Source of the DNA: a virus
Reading direction: 5' to 3' (one strand)
Virus record (IMG/VR): IMGVR_UViG_3300043449_000121
Coordinates: 1-29,969 of that record
DNA length: 29,969 bases
Shown: in pieces, positions 7,313 to 15,853 of the stretch
Numbering within the stretch: position 1 is the stretch's first letter
How the letters are laid out: each line of letters opens with the position of its first letter
The notes under the pieces: generated by a model
The model's database searches: none
Seen by the model: the letters and a program-made list of their open reading frames with translations, nothing else
Told to the model about the DNA's origin: nothing
Made by a program: the position numbers and the translations under genes

Positions 7313-8206
7313 TTATTCTCTATAATTAGTTTTGTTTTTCAATGAATTTACAATCTGATTGATATCTCCCACCATCGTTCTTTCTCTAGGTATTTTTATT
7401 TGAACTGCATTTTCTCTCTTAACAAATGTGGGAGTATTTTGATTATTACCTTGACCAGATAAATAACCTAACACATTGAAGTTAATTTTGGAAGTGTAGA
7501 TTTTTCTATCTTCTGCAAGATTTGAAGAATTATGTTCTATACCAAACCCATCTTCAAAAAAGACCTCAAATTGATGTTCTTTCTCATATATTTGTTGAGT
7601 CTTTTTATTTCCATTCTTGGTTATGAAAGTTTGAATGATTTCGTTTGCTTGTTGCAAATAATCACATTTAGTATGTAATGTGTATTTAACCATGATAGGT
7701 ACTGGCATGTTCATAGTTATGGTAGTATAAACAACTTTGGTTGGAACTGCTCTTGGGTCGCGTAATCCAAATGGATTTGAGAAGTTTCCATATCTATCCA
7801 CTCTATTGACTACTGTTCCTTCTATGCCTCTTGTTAAATCTGCGTTTTGAAAATTTGTTGTCTTCTCTTGATTTACAGTTCTGGATACAGTAACAGAGCC
7901 ACCACGATAATCATTTAATGCTGGTATGTTCGCTGGTACTGCTGAATTCTTTGATTCTTTCTTAATCTCTGTTCTGTCAATTGTCATTAGTGGCAGTCGT
8001 AACATACCAGAACTATCTCTCAAATCTTTATCAGATTTTAATTGATATGCTCTTTCGGCTGACAACCAAATGACAGGAACCTTTTTCCAACCATCTTGTG
8101 TATTTGTGTATATATCATAATGTTCATTTATCCAATTAAACACAGCAGTATCGATTGTTTCGATTGTTGAAGGCTCAAGTATAAATTCTTCTTTAGTTTC
8201 TGCCAT
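7313..8206 (-). CDS. Tail completion / sheath terminator protein, gp15-like
   Basis: 297 aa (T4 gp15 is 272). The layout matches gp15: an N-terminal segment VPVIWLSAERAYQLKSDKDL, then LPLMTIDRTEI, then the core MNMPVPIMVKYTLHTKCDYL with QQANEIIQTFITKNGN, then EDRKIYTSKINFNVLGYL and a polar C-terminal tail. T4 gp15 has the equivalents ...FIRVPITYASKEHF, KMIYELSIFTRYEDDMFQIVEQ and RRIEWSLTFEVNGWMYP. It would cap the finished tail tube and sheath and join to the neck. Context supports this: it sits between the gp13-like neck gene (1-nt gap) and the sheath gene. SD TAGG is 6 nt from the ATG. Assignment rests on motif order, not on an alignment score. Confidence 0.62.
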   Translation of the reverse strand: MAETKEEFILEPSTIETIDTAVFNWINEHYDIYTNTQDGWKKVPVIWLSAERAYQLKSDKDLRDSSGMLRLPLMTIDRTEIKKESKNSAVPANIPALNDYRGGSVTVSRTVNQEKTTNFQNADLTRGIEGTVVNRVDRYGNFSNPFGLRDPRAVPTKVVYTTITMNMPVPIMVKYTLHTKCDYLQQANEIIQTFITKNGNKKTQQIYEKEHQFEVFFEDGFGIEHNSSNLAEDRKIYTSKINFNVLGYLSGQGNNQNTPTFVKRENAVQIKIPRERTMVGDINQIVNSLKNKTNYRE

Positions 8207-8207
8207 G

Positions 8208-9500
8208 TTAACCTACGAATATATTTTGTGGAACTTTGGTTGCAATCTTCTGCATGTTCTCTGCTTCTGTTGCAACTTGCTCTGTAATCTTGGCATATGT
8301 CATTTTTTCTAACATAGTCTTTAACTCTTCTCTTAACTTATCTTGTTGCTCTTTTCCTTCTGATATCAGAGCAGAACCGTTAAGTGTTACAGTCTCGCCG
8401 GGAATTGGAATGGTGCTAAACTTTGAACGAATTTGACCCAATATCTCCTTACAGAGAGCCAAGCAGAATCTTCTAATCCATTGCTTACCAATTGAGTTTA
8501 TATTCTCATATGGAATATTGGCGAATGGAAGGGTATTCATATTGTTTACGCCAGTTACACCTTCTTTAGAATTTTGTGCAGAGCCAGAAGGATAAATATT
8601 TTCTCTCCACCCATCCTCTTGAAAACTAAAATCTACCCAAAAATGTCTTGGAGTAAATGAGTTTGGAACTGGGAAGATTCTTAATTTTCCGTTTATCATT
8701 TCAAATGAATAGTGAGAATTTCTTGTATAAATAGAAGTTTCATAAGCCATTGCTTGGAGTTTGTTTTGCCATGCTGGAATTACTTCAAACGTACTATCAT
8801 CTGCATATTGACCATATGTAGATAAGTTACCAATTACGTTAAGACCACCATAATAACCAAAGAATCTCCACATCGATGCTGGTGTCTTATAATAAAATCT
8901 TCTTACAACAATCTTCTTATCTCCTACTGCACCAGAGAACGGAACTGTTCCGCCAGTAGCTGGGTCATAGTTATTTGCCGATGCTGATTGAATAATAGAG
9001 AACAAATCATAGTCCTGTACTTCATCTGTGATTGGTATTGATGCTGAATAGATATTTGAATTGATACCAACACCAGCTTCCAATGCATATGCATCGCCTT
9101 GTTTGCGAAGAATATCAAGATTGTATTTGGGGTAAGCTAATTCTACTCTACCTCCCAAATCTTCAACTAACTCACCATTTTGGTCGAATGTTCCAGTTGT
9201 TTTACCAAGCATTGTTGGTAAAGAATTTTGTGCTTGATGTAAGTTGACAATATATGAATATTCTAATACTGCTTCTTCATATGCTGCATACACATTTCCA
9301 ACAGTCAATTCTATATCGAGTACATCCCCTCCTATCTTTTTATACACATAAGCAACTTGGTCAGAAGCACCAGTTAAGAATGCATCAGAGCCAGAATAAA
9401 TTGCAAACGGAAGGTATTGTGTGACTTCTGTTGGGCTTCCAGTTACAGGTAAAACTACTGCACTTAAAGTACTAACAGGAAGTAAATTTGGAACTGCCAT
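8208..9500 (-). CDS. Neck protein, gp13-like (head-completion connector)
   Basis: 430 aa. The early part has IELTVGNVYAAYEEAVLEYS, equivalent in place and pattern to T4 gp13's [20 protein letters not shown]. The C-terminal third contains NSIGKQWIRRFCLALCKEIL, GQIRSKFSTIPIPG and a Lys/Glu-rich helix ending NIFVG, which I know from structural proteins of marine T4-like phages. T4 gp13 and gp14 form the neck between portal and tail. It is longer than T4 gp13 (309 aa), with extra aromatic-rich middle sequence (SMWRFFGYYGGLNVIG). Excellent SD (GAGGAG); preceded by a terminator and an ACTATTTA motif, so it probably starts a transcript with the downstream tail-terminator gene. A different connector or baseplate role remains possible. 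Confidence 0.58.
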   Translation of the reverse strand: MAVPNLLPVSTLSAVVLPVTGSPTEVTQYLPFAIYSGSDAFLTGASDQVAYVYKKIGGDVLDIELTVGNVYAAYEEAVLEYSYIVNLHQAQNSLPTMLGKTTGTFDQNGELVEDLGGRVELAYPKYNLDILRKQGDAYALEAGVGINSNIYSASIPITDEVQDYDLFSIIQSASANNYDPATGGTVPFSGAVGDKKIVVRRFYYKTPASMWRFFGYYGGLNVIGNLSTYGQYADDSTFEVIPAWQNKLQAMAYETSIYTRNSHYSFEMINGKLRIFPVPNSFTPRHFWVDFSFQEDGWRENIYPSGSAQNSKEGVTGVNNMNTLPFANIPYENINSIGKQWIRRFCLALCKEILGQIRSKFSTIPIPGETVTLNGSALISEGKEQQDKLREELKTMLEKMTYAKITEQVATEAENMQKIATKVPQNIFVG

Positions 9501-9520
9501 TCAATGAATTACTCCTCAAG

Positions 9521-9530
9521 TTAAATAGTC
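9521..9530 (-). promoter_or_regulatory. Late-promoter-like motif GACTATTTAA before the neck gene
   Basis: Sense strand TTTATGACTATTTAACTTGA, immediately after the terminator T-tract and ahead of SD GAGGAG. It gives a leader of about 15-20 nt if used as a -10 element. Confidence 0.55.
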
Positions 9531-9531
9531 A

Positions 9532-9569
9532 TAAATAAAAGAAAACCCCCGACTATCTCTAGTCGGGGG
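9532..9569 (-). terminator. Rho-independent terminator after major capsid gene
   Basis: Perfect 10-bp GC-rich stem CCCCCGACTA / TAGTCGGGGG with tetraloop GAGA, followed by TTTTCTTTTATTT on the minus strand, 24 nt past the major capsid stop codon. This is the strongest terminator in the window and would isolate the very abundant capsid transcript from the tail genes. Confidence 0.93.
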
Positions 9570-9592
9570 CTTCTTTATCTATCTAGGATAGA

Positions 9593-11317
9593 TTAGGCGG
9601 TTGCGCCGCTCTCACCGAGTAAGCCACGGACGATAACAAGACCGTACATGTCTGGTCTTACCATCTTCTTGGCGTAACGGGTCATGACACCCTTACGTGG
9701 AACGAAGTCATCTTGACCAAAGATGGTTGGAGTGACTTGGAGTGGTACGTATGGAGCGTATACATAACCGCTTTCAAGGAAGCTGTTACCCTTACGACCG
9801 ACGAGGATTACGTTACGGAGGAAGTCTGCTGCAACGTATACATCCCACTTCTTGGAGATTGAGCCGACGTTGACTGCGCCAACTTCGCCCTTCTCGTCTT
9901 CGTGAGAAACCTTGGCTCTGAAGCCAGAGGTGAACTCAAGAATGTTAGCAACTTCTGGACCACATACGAGGAAGTTTGCACCACCACGTAATGTCTTTCT
10001 GTGGATTTGGGCTGAAACATCGTTAATTGTTTCAATTAGTGTTTCATACCATGCACTTACAGTACCTGTGAAGTCTGGGGCTTTTGTTGCAGCACCGATT
10101 TCAACACCAGTTGTACGATTGACGAACAAACCGGGTGAACGTGACCAGTAGAATGTACCAGCGGTTGCACCTTTGATGAGGTCTTCCATGATTTCACGGT
10201 CGATTTCAAGTGCTACGTGCTCTGATAGAAGTGAGGTAAGCTCAACTTCTGCATCGAGGTTGTGGTAAGCATTGAGGTCTTGACCGAGTTCTGGTGACCA
10301 CTTGGCCTTGAGTTTCTTGGTGATAGCAGTTACGCTGACTGATTCAACTTTGATATCCAATTCTGGAATTTCGGTTGAAGCCTCTAGACCCCAAGTTGAT
10401 GTACCAGCGATTGCACCGAGAGCGTCAACGCCTGCTGGTGAAGCTTGGAATACGTCTACAATTGGGAACTCAAGTTTAACGGCTGCGCCAGTTACGTCAG
10501 TAATGGCTGTTGCTGGGACTTGTGTTGATGTGAATACGAATTCAACATTTGTACCATTAACTCTTGTAAGTCTTCTAACAAGCTTGGTACGACCAGAAGA
10601 ACCAACGGCATTGATACCACCAAGGGATGAAGAAAGGTTGATTGCAACCAAGTTCTTTGTATTGAAGTTTTGACCGCTGTTGCTTACGAGGCCAGCGAGA
10701 GTTGTTGAGGCAACAGCTACGTATGTACCAGAAGCAACGTCTGGGTCGAAACGGAGGTATGAATCAACCAATCCGTCACCAGCAGTACCAAAGGTTACAG
10801 CTACGAGTGAAAGTCCGCTCTTTGAACCAGTTGGTGATGAATAACCATTGTTCATGCTGTAGAAACCTTTTTCAATGTTTGTGCTTGAAAGGTTAACACC
10901 GCCTGTTACTTCGCGACCAACAATACCTTGAGCGTATGGTGATTCACCAGCAAGGGCTGAAAGTCTTGGGGTTGTACCAGTTGTATATGTGAAGTCGAGG
11001 AAGAAGATAAGACCGCTTGGAAGGCTCATTGGTTGAACGCTAACGAGGTCGTTAGCAATCAATTGAGCGAATACACGACGAACGATTGGGAATGCTACTG
11101 AAGCAAAACCTTCAACGTCGCCAGCGGACATTGTTGAAGACTCACGAAGAAGCTCTTTGGCTTGGTTCTCAAGAAGAACGGCCATGCCAGAACGCTTACG
11201 GTCGTCGGTGATACCTTCTAGAAGACCAGTCTTTTCCCACTTGTTAAGAAGGGCTGCGCCTTCTTTTGCGAGGTCACGGTGAACCATACCCTCTGTTAAT
11301 TTTTGTACGATTGACAT
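9593..11317 (-). CDS. Major capsid protein, gp23-like
   Basis: 574 aa (T4 gp23 is 521). N-terminal propeptide contains EGAALLNKWEKTGLLEGI, comparable to T4's AELLNKWKPLLEGEGL. The sequence AKELLRE|SSTMSAG follows, with L-R-E at residues 57-59 matching the T4 prohead-protease consensus (I/L)-x-E; T4 gp23 is cut after residue 65. The HK97-fold part starts with FPIVRRVFAQLIANDLVSVQ and PMSLPSGLIFFLDFTYTTG. Later blocks include EAEVELTSLLSEHVALEIDR, NFLVCGPEVANILEFTSG and VILVGRKGNSFLESGYVYAP, YVPLQVTPTIFGQDDFVP. It forms the hexameric shell. Very strong SD AAGGAG, 18 nt after the scaffold gene, with a terminator directly after. A separate pentamer (gp24) paralogue is not in this window. Confidence 0.95.
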   Translation of the reverse strand: MSIVQKLTEGMVHRDLAKEGAALLNKWEKTGLLEGITDDRKRSGMAVLLENQAKELLRESSTMSAGDVEGFASVAFPIVRRVFAQLIANDLVSVQPMSLPSGLIFFLDFTYTTGTTPRLSALAGESPYAQGIVGREVTGGVNLSSTNIEKGFYSMNNGYSSPTGSKSGLSLVAVTFGTAGDGLVDSYLRFDPDVASGTYVAVASTTLAGLVSNSGQNFNTKNLVAINLSSSLGGINAVGSSGRTKLVRRLTRVNGTNVEFVFTSTQVPATAITDVTGAAVKLEFPIVDVFQASPAGVDALGAIAGTSTWGLEASTEIPELDIKVESVSVTAITKKLKAKWSPELGQDLNAYHNLDAEVELTSLLSEHVALEIDREIMEDLIKGATAGTFYWSRSPGLFVNRTTGVEIGAATKAPDFTGTVSAWYETLIETINDVSAQIHRKTLRGGANFLVCGPEVANILEFTSGFRAKVSHEDEKGEVGAVNVGSISKKWDVYVAADFLRNVILVGRKGNSFLESGYVYAPYVPLQVTPTIFGQDDFVPRKGVMTRYAKKMVRPDMYGLVIVRGLLGESGATA

Positions 11318-11334
11318 ATTAAATACTCCTTAAA

Positions 11335-12480
11335 TTATTTTTTAATTCCTGCTAAAATTTGCAATCTCTCTAGCTCTGGAACGTGAGCTATCTCTTGTTC
11401 TCTTCTGCCAGAGATTGAAGATATTACATTTCTTGTTACTGCTTCGTTAAGTGATTTTGGTGCTGCATTAGTATTTGCACTCTGCACAGAACTTTGAAGT
11501 GTTTCAAAAATTGTTTTTGCTTCGTCTGGTGTTTTAGCGTTAGAAAGCTTTTCGACAACAGTTGTTTTTTGTCGCTCATTCAAGGAGACATTGCTTAATA
11601 CGCGATTTACATAGAGAAGTTTGGCATTAGACAAAGCGAATGAATCCAACTTCTCTTTTAGAACTGAAACAACATTTTCATATTGCTCAAGTCTTTTAGA
11701 CAGAACAGCTTTGTGTTCTTCTAAAGTTTCTAAACTCTTATTTGTTTTATCTCTTTCTTTTCTGGCTTTTTCAAGTTCTTTTTTGGCTGCTTCTGCTTCT
11801 TCTTTGGCAGCAGCTACTTGAGCCTTGGAAAGTTTGATAGCATCTTGTGTGTGATTTGAAGGACCGCCGAGACTCCAGCTTTCGCCTTTAAATCTTTTAT
11901 CATTTCCTACGTTGTTTGGTATATCTTTATCTGATAAGCCACCGATTGATAATTGTGTATCTTCTTCAAGCATTGACAATAATTCATTCTTGTTAAATTC
12001 TAAAACAACATCATTTGATGTTGATTCTTTGAGAATGTTTCTGTCAATTCTATAATAACCTTCACCAAGACCAGCTTGTTGTTGTGGGTTCAAAGGAATT
12101 CCTGTAGCAGACGCTCCTGTTTGTCCAAAACTGTTTCCAGAAATAGGTTCACCAGATTCTGTATCAGACAGCTTTTTAGCTATAGCGTCTAAATCAATTT
12201 CTATTTTCTCATCTTCTTCTTTACAAGCACAGAGCTTTTCGCCTTCAGTTGCAGCACTAGGAATATTCTTTAGTGGCTCCTCTACAGGTGGAGCGGCTCC
12301 CATATCCATAGAAGGGTCAGCCATTCCAGCCATTTGGTCTTCTTCTGCTTCTAATAAGCTTTTCAAAGCCTCTTTAACTTCAACTGAATATTTTTCTATA
12401 ACTGATGCTTCCGCATTTTTAAGTGCAGCTTCTTTAAGTGCTGCTGCATCAATTATTGCTTGTTCCAACAAAGAAGACAT
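11335..12480 (-). CDS. Prohead core scaffold protein, gp22-like
   Basis: 381 aa, acidic. N-terminal helix MSSLLEQAIIDAAALKEAAL; acidic Met/Pro-rich part with a CACKEE patch; a strongly predicted coiled coil at about 215-300 (EEAEAAKKELEKARKERDKT). The C-terminal gp22 signature is LSNAKLLYVNRVLSNVSLNE followed by RQKTTVVEKLSNAKTPDEAK. The scaffold fills the prohead and is degraded by the gp21-type protease; several (I/L)-x-E sites are present. It precedes the capsid gene by 18 nt, the T4 order 22-23. SD TGGAG is 8 nt from the ATG and an ACTATTTATC motif lies about 37 nt upstream, so scaffold and capsid probably form one late transcript ended by the terminator at 9532-9569. Confidence 0.85.
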   Translation of the reverse strand: MSSLLEQAIIDAAALKEAALKNAEASVIEKYSVEVKEALKSLLEAEEDQMAGMADPSMDMGAAPPVEEPLKNIPSAATEGEKLCACKEEDEKIEIDLDAIAKKLSDTESGEPISGNSFGQTGASATGIPLNPQQQAGLGEGYYRIDRNILKESTSNDVVLEFNKNELLSMLEEDTQLSIGGLSDKDIPNNVGNDKRFKGESWSLGGPSNHTQDAIKLSKAQVAAAKEEAEAAKKELEKARKERDKTNKSLETLEEHKAVLSKRLEQYENVVSVLKEKLDSFALSNAKLLYVNRVLSNVSLNERQKTTVVEKLSNAKTPDEAKTIFETLQSSVQSANTNAAPKSLNEAVTRNVISSISGRREQEIAHVPELERLQILAGIKK

Positions 12481-12515
12481 TAATAATTCTCCAGATTCTT
12501 TTTAATAGTTATCAA

Positions 12516-12525
12516 AGATAAATAG
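12516..12525 (-). promoter_or_regulatory. Late-promoter-like motif ACTATTTATC before the scaffold gene
   Basis: Sense strand ATACCTACTATTTATCTTTG in the 77-nt gap before the scaffold gene. It leaves a leader of about 30 nt with SD TGGAG. No clear terminator hairpin precedes it here, only an A/T-rich stretch. Confidence 0.55.
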
Positions 12526-12557
12526 TAGGTATATTTTAAAAAAACCATTTATATTTA

Positions 12558-13082
12558 TTAAAGTATGAATAACTCGTACCATATATTGTTATTATAAATA
12601 AAGTGTCTATTTGTATTTGTTCCAGCGGACATTGTTAAACTGTTGACATTAGAATTATTTATATTAAAAAGAGAAAGACCAGATGAACAGGTTATAAATA
12701 AAGTTTGTGAATCTGATGTTTTTCTAAATATCAATATTCTTCCATTCGCATTTGGCTGATGTAAAGTTACAGTACCGTTATTCGTCGCAGTACCATACAA
12801 CAAAAAGAAATCACTATCAGTTGTTATATCAGTTGTTGATACTGGGCCAAAGTTTTTTACTCTAACACCAGCGGACAAAGTTTTTGTATTAATCCCTTGA
12901 GTAATGTTTAAAGTACCAGATATTGTTATGTTTGATGGTTGTGCTACTAAAGTTTCTGAACCACTAACTTGTATCGATATTTTATCATCTGCAAAGTCAA
13001 TTAATGTATTGTTTTGTGGGTCTTCGGCTGAAACTAAATCGCCAATCTTTTGTTTGTTCTTACTGTTAAATGCGTATGCCAT
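12558..13082 (-). CDS. Small fibre-like virion protein with shared N- and C-terminal domains
   Basis: 174 aa from ATG 13082. N-terminus MAYAFNSKNKQKIGDLVSAE matches the opening of the 545-aa fibre-like protein encoded upstream (MAYKFSVGKYKHSGSLVSAD), suggesting a common attachment end. The C-terminal 90 residues (TTDSDFFLLYGTATNNGTVT, NGRILIFRKTSDSQTLFITC and a final NIWYELFIL) match the end of the 515-aa fibre-like protein (TTDSDFILLYAATTAATTVT, SGKILIIRKTSNVNNITLTC, NWYEIFAGG). It is in effect a fibre with the shaft removed: anchor plus tip domain. No SD; an ACTATTTAT motif ends 3 nt before the ATG. An upstream in-frame start would lie inside the terminator, so I reject it. Structural role in the virion is inference. 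Confidence 0.75.
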   Translation of the reverse strand: MAYAFNSKNKQKIGDLVSAEDPQNNTLIDFADDKISIQVSGSETLVAQPSNITISGTLNITQGINTKTLSAGVRVKNFGPVSTTDITTDSDFFLLYGTATNNGTVTLHQPNANGRILIFRKTSDSQTLFITCSSGLSLFNINNSNVNSLTMSAGTNTNRHFIYNNNIWYELFIL

Positions 13083-13084
13083 GC

Positions 13085-13094
13085 AATAAATAGT
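13085..13094 (-). promoter_or_regulatory. Late-promoter-like motif ACTATTTATT abutting the small fibre gene
   Basis: Sense strand ATTGTACTATTTATTGCATG: TATTTA is followed by 4 nt and the ATG, with no SD. It lies directly downstream of a terminator. Suggests a leaderless or near-leaderless mRNA. Confidence 0.52.
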
Positions 13095-13104
13095 ACAATA
13101 TAAA

Positions 13105-13137
13105 TAAAAAGGGTGGCACCCCCGAAAGGATGCCACC
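13105..13137 (-). terminator. Rho-independent terminator after the 545-aa fibre gene
   Basis: 10-bp stem GGTGGCATCC / GGGTGCCACC (one G-U pair in RNA), loop TTTCGG, followed by CTTTTTATTTA on the minus strand. It lies about 40 nt after the fibre gene stop (13179). Confidence 0.85.
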
Positions 13138-13178
13138 ACATTTTTATCGACTCTAATAACCCAAGTACAAGATAAGGA

Positions 13179-14816
13179 TTAGAAGATGAACCAAGCTGAA
13201 CCGCTAGCTACGAACATAACGGCTGCGTATGGTGAATCGAGTACGACTGATGCTGCACCGCCGTCGATTGTATCAGTACCGCCACGTTGAATTGTAACAG
13301 CATTGTCAGAACCATCTGCTTTCTTGACCTTGATGGTCTTACCTGCCCATGAAGAAGCGGCTGGAAGCTCAAGAGCGAAACCAGCAGAAGCTGCATTGGC
13401 GAGGATGATTGAAGCAGAACCAGTAGCGGCTGCGTTAACAGATTGAATTGCCTCTGTTGCGGCACCAACGAAGCTACCATAGAAGGTTTCAGCCTTCATT
13501 TGTGGAGCTACTAATGGTAATGATGATGAAAGTGAATCAACACCAACAACACCACCCATATCTACGTCAGCAGTCAAGAGTGAGGCATATCCACCGAAGT
13601 CAATACCGTGGCTTGCGCTAAATGCTGAAGTACCAGAAGCAATAAGGATTCTTGCGTCTTTGACTTCAAGATTTTGAGTATTGATAGCAGTCATAGTACC
13701 AGTAACATTAAGGTTGTTAATGGTTACTGTTCCTGTGAAAGTTCTGTTACCGTCGATTGTTGTCTTGAGGTCAAGACCACCAGCGTCTGCAAAAAGTGCA
13801 TTGCTGCTTGAGAGTTTAACTTGTACTGCGTCAGCTAATACTTGGATACCATTACCTTCACCAACTGCGAGAGTTGATGAAAGACCTCCACCGAGTTGAC
13901 CAGAAGCATCGCCAGTAAGACCGTTACCAGCATTAATGCTCCAGTTTTGATTACCTTGAACTGCTGTGTTTGAACCAGAGCCGTAGATTACGGATAGTTT
14001 TGTCAAACCAGCGTTAGGGTCATTAGTAAAGCCGATACCATTACCAGCCAATGATTGATTGAGGCGTACTCTATCACTAACAACTTCAACTACACCAGTT
14101 GCTTGAACTGCGATTACACCAGCAGCATAGCTGATACCGTCGCCACCAGAAAGATATTGGTCCATCTTGTGTTGGACTGAACCAGAGAATGTAACTGGCT
14201 CAAACTTGCTTGATGAAAGTGCAGAGGCTTTGATATCTGCGCTGAATGCACCACCAGCGTAACTTAAGTCAACTTCAGCAGTATCGGTTACAGATAGTTG
14301 CTTTCTTACATCTGCTGTGAAGTTATTGAGTTGTGAAGATGAAAGATTTGTTAATCCAGCACCGTCACCAACTACAACACCACCAGAGATTGCTGAAGCT
14401 GATAGGGCAGTAAGACCGCTGATTGTTGCAACTGTTTGACCAAGAACAACGGCTGTTGAACCAAGTACTGAACCAGTATTTACTAGTTTAGCATTTGTAA
14501 TGGTAGCAGAAGCGATGTGACCATCTACAATTGCGCCAGCAGCAATTGAACCAGATTGTACTGCACCAGCGGCAATCTTGCCATTGGTAACAGCAGCATC
14601 AGCCAATTTGCCAGTTGTAACATTCAAATCTTTGATTTTTGCTGTTTCAACTGCTTCTGCTGCAAGCTTGGCGGCTGTAACGTTCAAATCAGCAAGTTCT
14701 GCTGTATTGATTGTTCCACTTGGAAGTGAAACGTCACCGCTTGAAACGGTAAGAGAATCAGCAGATACTAAAGAACCAGAGTGCTTGTATTTACCTACCG
14801 AAAATTTATATGCCAT
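13179..14816 (-). CDS. Fibre-like virion protein (545 aa), repetitive shaft
   Basis: Residues 1-25 form the MAYKF..GSLVSAD anchor shared with the 174-aa protein. Residues about 35-110 are a run of short repeats (LNVTAAKLAAEAV, LNVTTGKLADAAVTNGKIAA, GAVQSGSIAAGAIVDGHIA), typical of trimeric beta-helical or triple-stranded shafts. The middle is Ser/Gly/Asn-rich beta sequence (GDGAGLTNLSSSQLNNFTAD; NNLNVTGTMTAINTQNLEVK). The last about 85 residues (ALELPAASSWAGKTIKVKKA, TDTIDGGAASVVLDSP and final SGSAWFIF) are related to the C-terminus of the gp14-like neck protein. Probably a head, neck or tail appendage; host recognition cannot be shown from sequence. SD AAGGAAA is about 11 nt from the ATG, and the 5' leader contains an 11-bp hairpin. 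Confidence 0.75.
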   Translation of the reverse strand: MAYKFSVGKYKHSGSLVSADSLTVSSGDVSLPSGTINTAELADLNVTAAKLAAEAVETAKIKDLNVTTGKLADAAVTNGKIAAGAVQSGSIAAGAIVDGHIASATITNAKLVNTGSVLGSTAVVLGQTVATISGLTALSASAISGGVVVGDGAGLTNLSSSQLNNFTADVRKQLSVTDTAEVDLSYAGGAFSADIKASALSSSKFEPVTFSGSVQHKMDQYLSGGDGISYAAGVIAVQATGVVEVVSDRVRLNQSLAGNGIGFTNDPNAGLTKLSVIYGSGSNTAVQGNQNWSINAGNGLTGDASGQLGGGLSSTLAVGEGNGIQVLADAVQVKLSSSNALFADAGGLDLKTTIDGNRTFTGTVTINNLNVTGTMTAINTQNLEVKDARILIASGTSAFSASHGIDFGGYASLLTADVDMGGVVGVDSLSSSLPLVAPQMKAETFYGSFVGAATEAIQSVNAAATGSASIILANAASAGFALELPAASSWAGKTIKVKKADGSDNAVTIQRGGTDTIDGGAASVVLDSPYAAVMFVASGSAWFIF

Positions 14817-14842
14817 TGATTATAATTTCCTTGTTGTGTTAA

Positions 14843-14882
14843 GAAAGGCAATACCCCATGTAAACATAGAATATTGCCTTTC
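14843..14882 (-). promoter_or_regulatory. Hairpin in the 5' leader of the 545-aa fibre gene
   Basis: Perfect 11-bp stem GAAAGGCAATA / TATTGCCTTTC with an 18-nt loop that itself contains ATGT..ACAT complementarity. On the minus strand it is followed by TTAACACAACAAGG, not a T-tract, so it is a poor terminator. It sits just upstream of the SD; an mRNA-stability or translation role is possible but not shown. Confidence 0.45.
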
Positions 14883-14934
14883 ACGAATAATTAGTCTTGA
14901 CAACCAGACATAGCAATGTTATATAAAAATATTT

Positions 14935-15849
14935 TTAAATTATATACCAACTACCTGTACCGTCTGAATATAGCGAGAATGCACCAGATGGAGAATCAAC
15001 AGTTATAATAGAAAATCCATCAATTGTATCACTTCCTGCTGCTGCAACAAATCCAACATTTGTATCAACCGCTCCACCGATATCTTTAATAATATATGTT
15101 TTTCCTGCCCCAACTGAAGCAGCAGATGGTAACGTAACTGTTAACGAACCTCCAACAGTATTGATTCCAATATAATAATCAGTTGAAGTTATTGTATAAT
15201 TTCCACTAGTTGAAACCACGTTGTAAGTAGCACCACCTCCTCCACCGCCGCCAGAACCAGATGGACGAACAATTCCATTTCCACCATACGTTGGAGTTGC
15301 GGTTGAAGTTGTTTCTCTTCTTGTAGGGACAGTATTGGAAGTAAACTTTGGAGCAAACAAAGAATCTCTAGCTCTCTTACACTTTGCTACAATCTCAAAT
15401 TTACTTTCTGATTGACCAAATAATTGTTTTGGCTCGGCTGTTGATACTATTTCATAATATCTATCGCCATATAAAACGTAATCACCTTCACGAACAAACA
15501 GATTTTGGTCATCTGTTAATCTGCGTTTGTGAAAATGAATTTCAATTGAGGTCTGTTTATCAATACCAAGACCTTCTGTAAATAGATTTGTTTGACCTTC
15601 CCATTTAACGAGAGCATACACTCTTACTGGTGGTAAGAATGTTTTTTCTATTGCCTCGCCATAAATTGGATGAAAGCCAGAGCGGTCAATGTCAATTGAG
15701 AAATATGCAACTTGTTGACCAATGACTCTTTCAATGAGTTCGTCATTAACTTGTTTGACGAAATCTTTTTCCTTAACACCTGTAAATAATGGTGGTGGTG
15801 GACTAGTTGGTTGGAGCCATTCAGTATCTGATTTTTTTTTGCGTGCCAT
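14935..15849 (-). CDS. gp14-like neck protein fused to a C-terminal beta-domain
   Basis: 304 aa. Residues 25-165 follow T4 gp14 in order: VIGQQVAYFSIDIDRSGFHP then IYGEAIEKTF (T4: [21 protein letters not shown]), IDKQTSIEIHF, FVREGDYVLYGDRYYEIVST (T4: [20 protein letters not shown]) and EPKQLFGQSESKFEIVAKC (T4: DPFYQLGQNAIRKITAGKF). A Thr/Pro/Gly linker ends in seven consecutive Gly (200-206). Residues 208-304 are a beta-domain (GGSLTVTLPSAASVGAGKTY, AAAGSDTIDGFSIITVDSP, final GTGSWYII) shared with the neighbouring fibre proteins. gp14 closes the head with gp13 and carries the neck; the added domain would project from the neck like a built-in whisker. No SD; AACTATTTATAAT lies just before the ATG, implying a leaderless transcript. 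Confidence 0.6.
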   Translation of the reverse strand: MARKKKSDTEWLQPTSPPPPLFTGVKEKDFVKQVNDELIERVIGQQVAYFSIDIDRSGFHPIYGEAIEKTFLPPVRVYALVKWEGQTNLFTEGLGIDKQTSIEIHFHKRRLTDDQNLFVREGDYVLYGDRYYEIVSTAEPKQLFGQSESKFEIVAKCKRARDSLFAPKFTSNTVPTRRETTSTATPTYGGNGIVRPSGSGGGGGGGATYNVVSTSGNYTITSTDYYIGINTVGGSLTVTLPSAASVGAGKTYIIKDIGGAVDTNVGFVAAAGSDTIDGFSIITVDSPSGAFSLYSDGTGSWYII

Positions 15850-15853
15850 TAAT

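Noticed and set aside
8728-8734. CTATTTA motif inside the gp13-like gene
   Set aside because: More than 500 nt from the next gene start; most likely chance in AT-rich coding DNA. The same applies to 15579-15585.
13083-13139. 19-residue upstream extension of the 174-aa fibre gene
   Set aside because: It would read through the terminator hairpin; the ATG at 13082 matches the shared MAY.F N-terminus of the sister protein.
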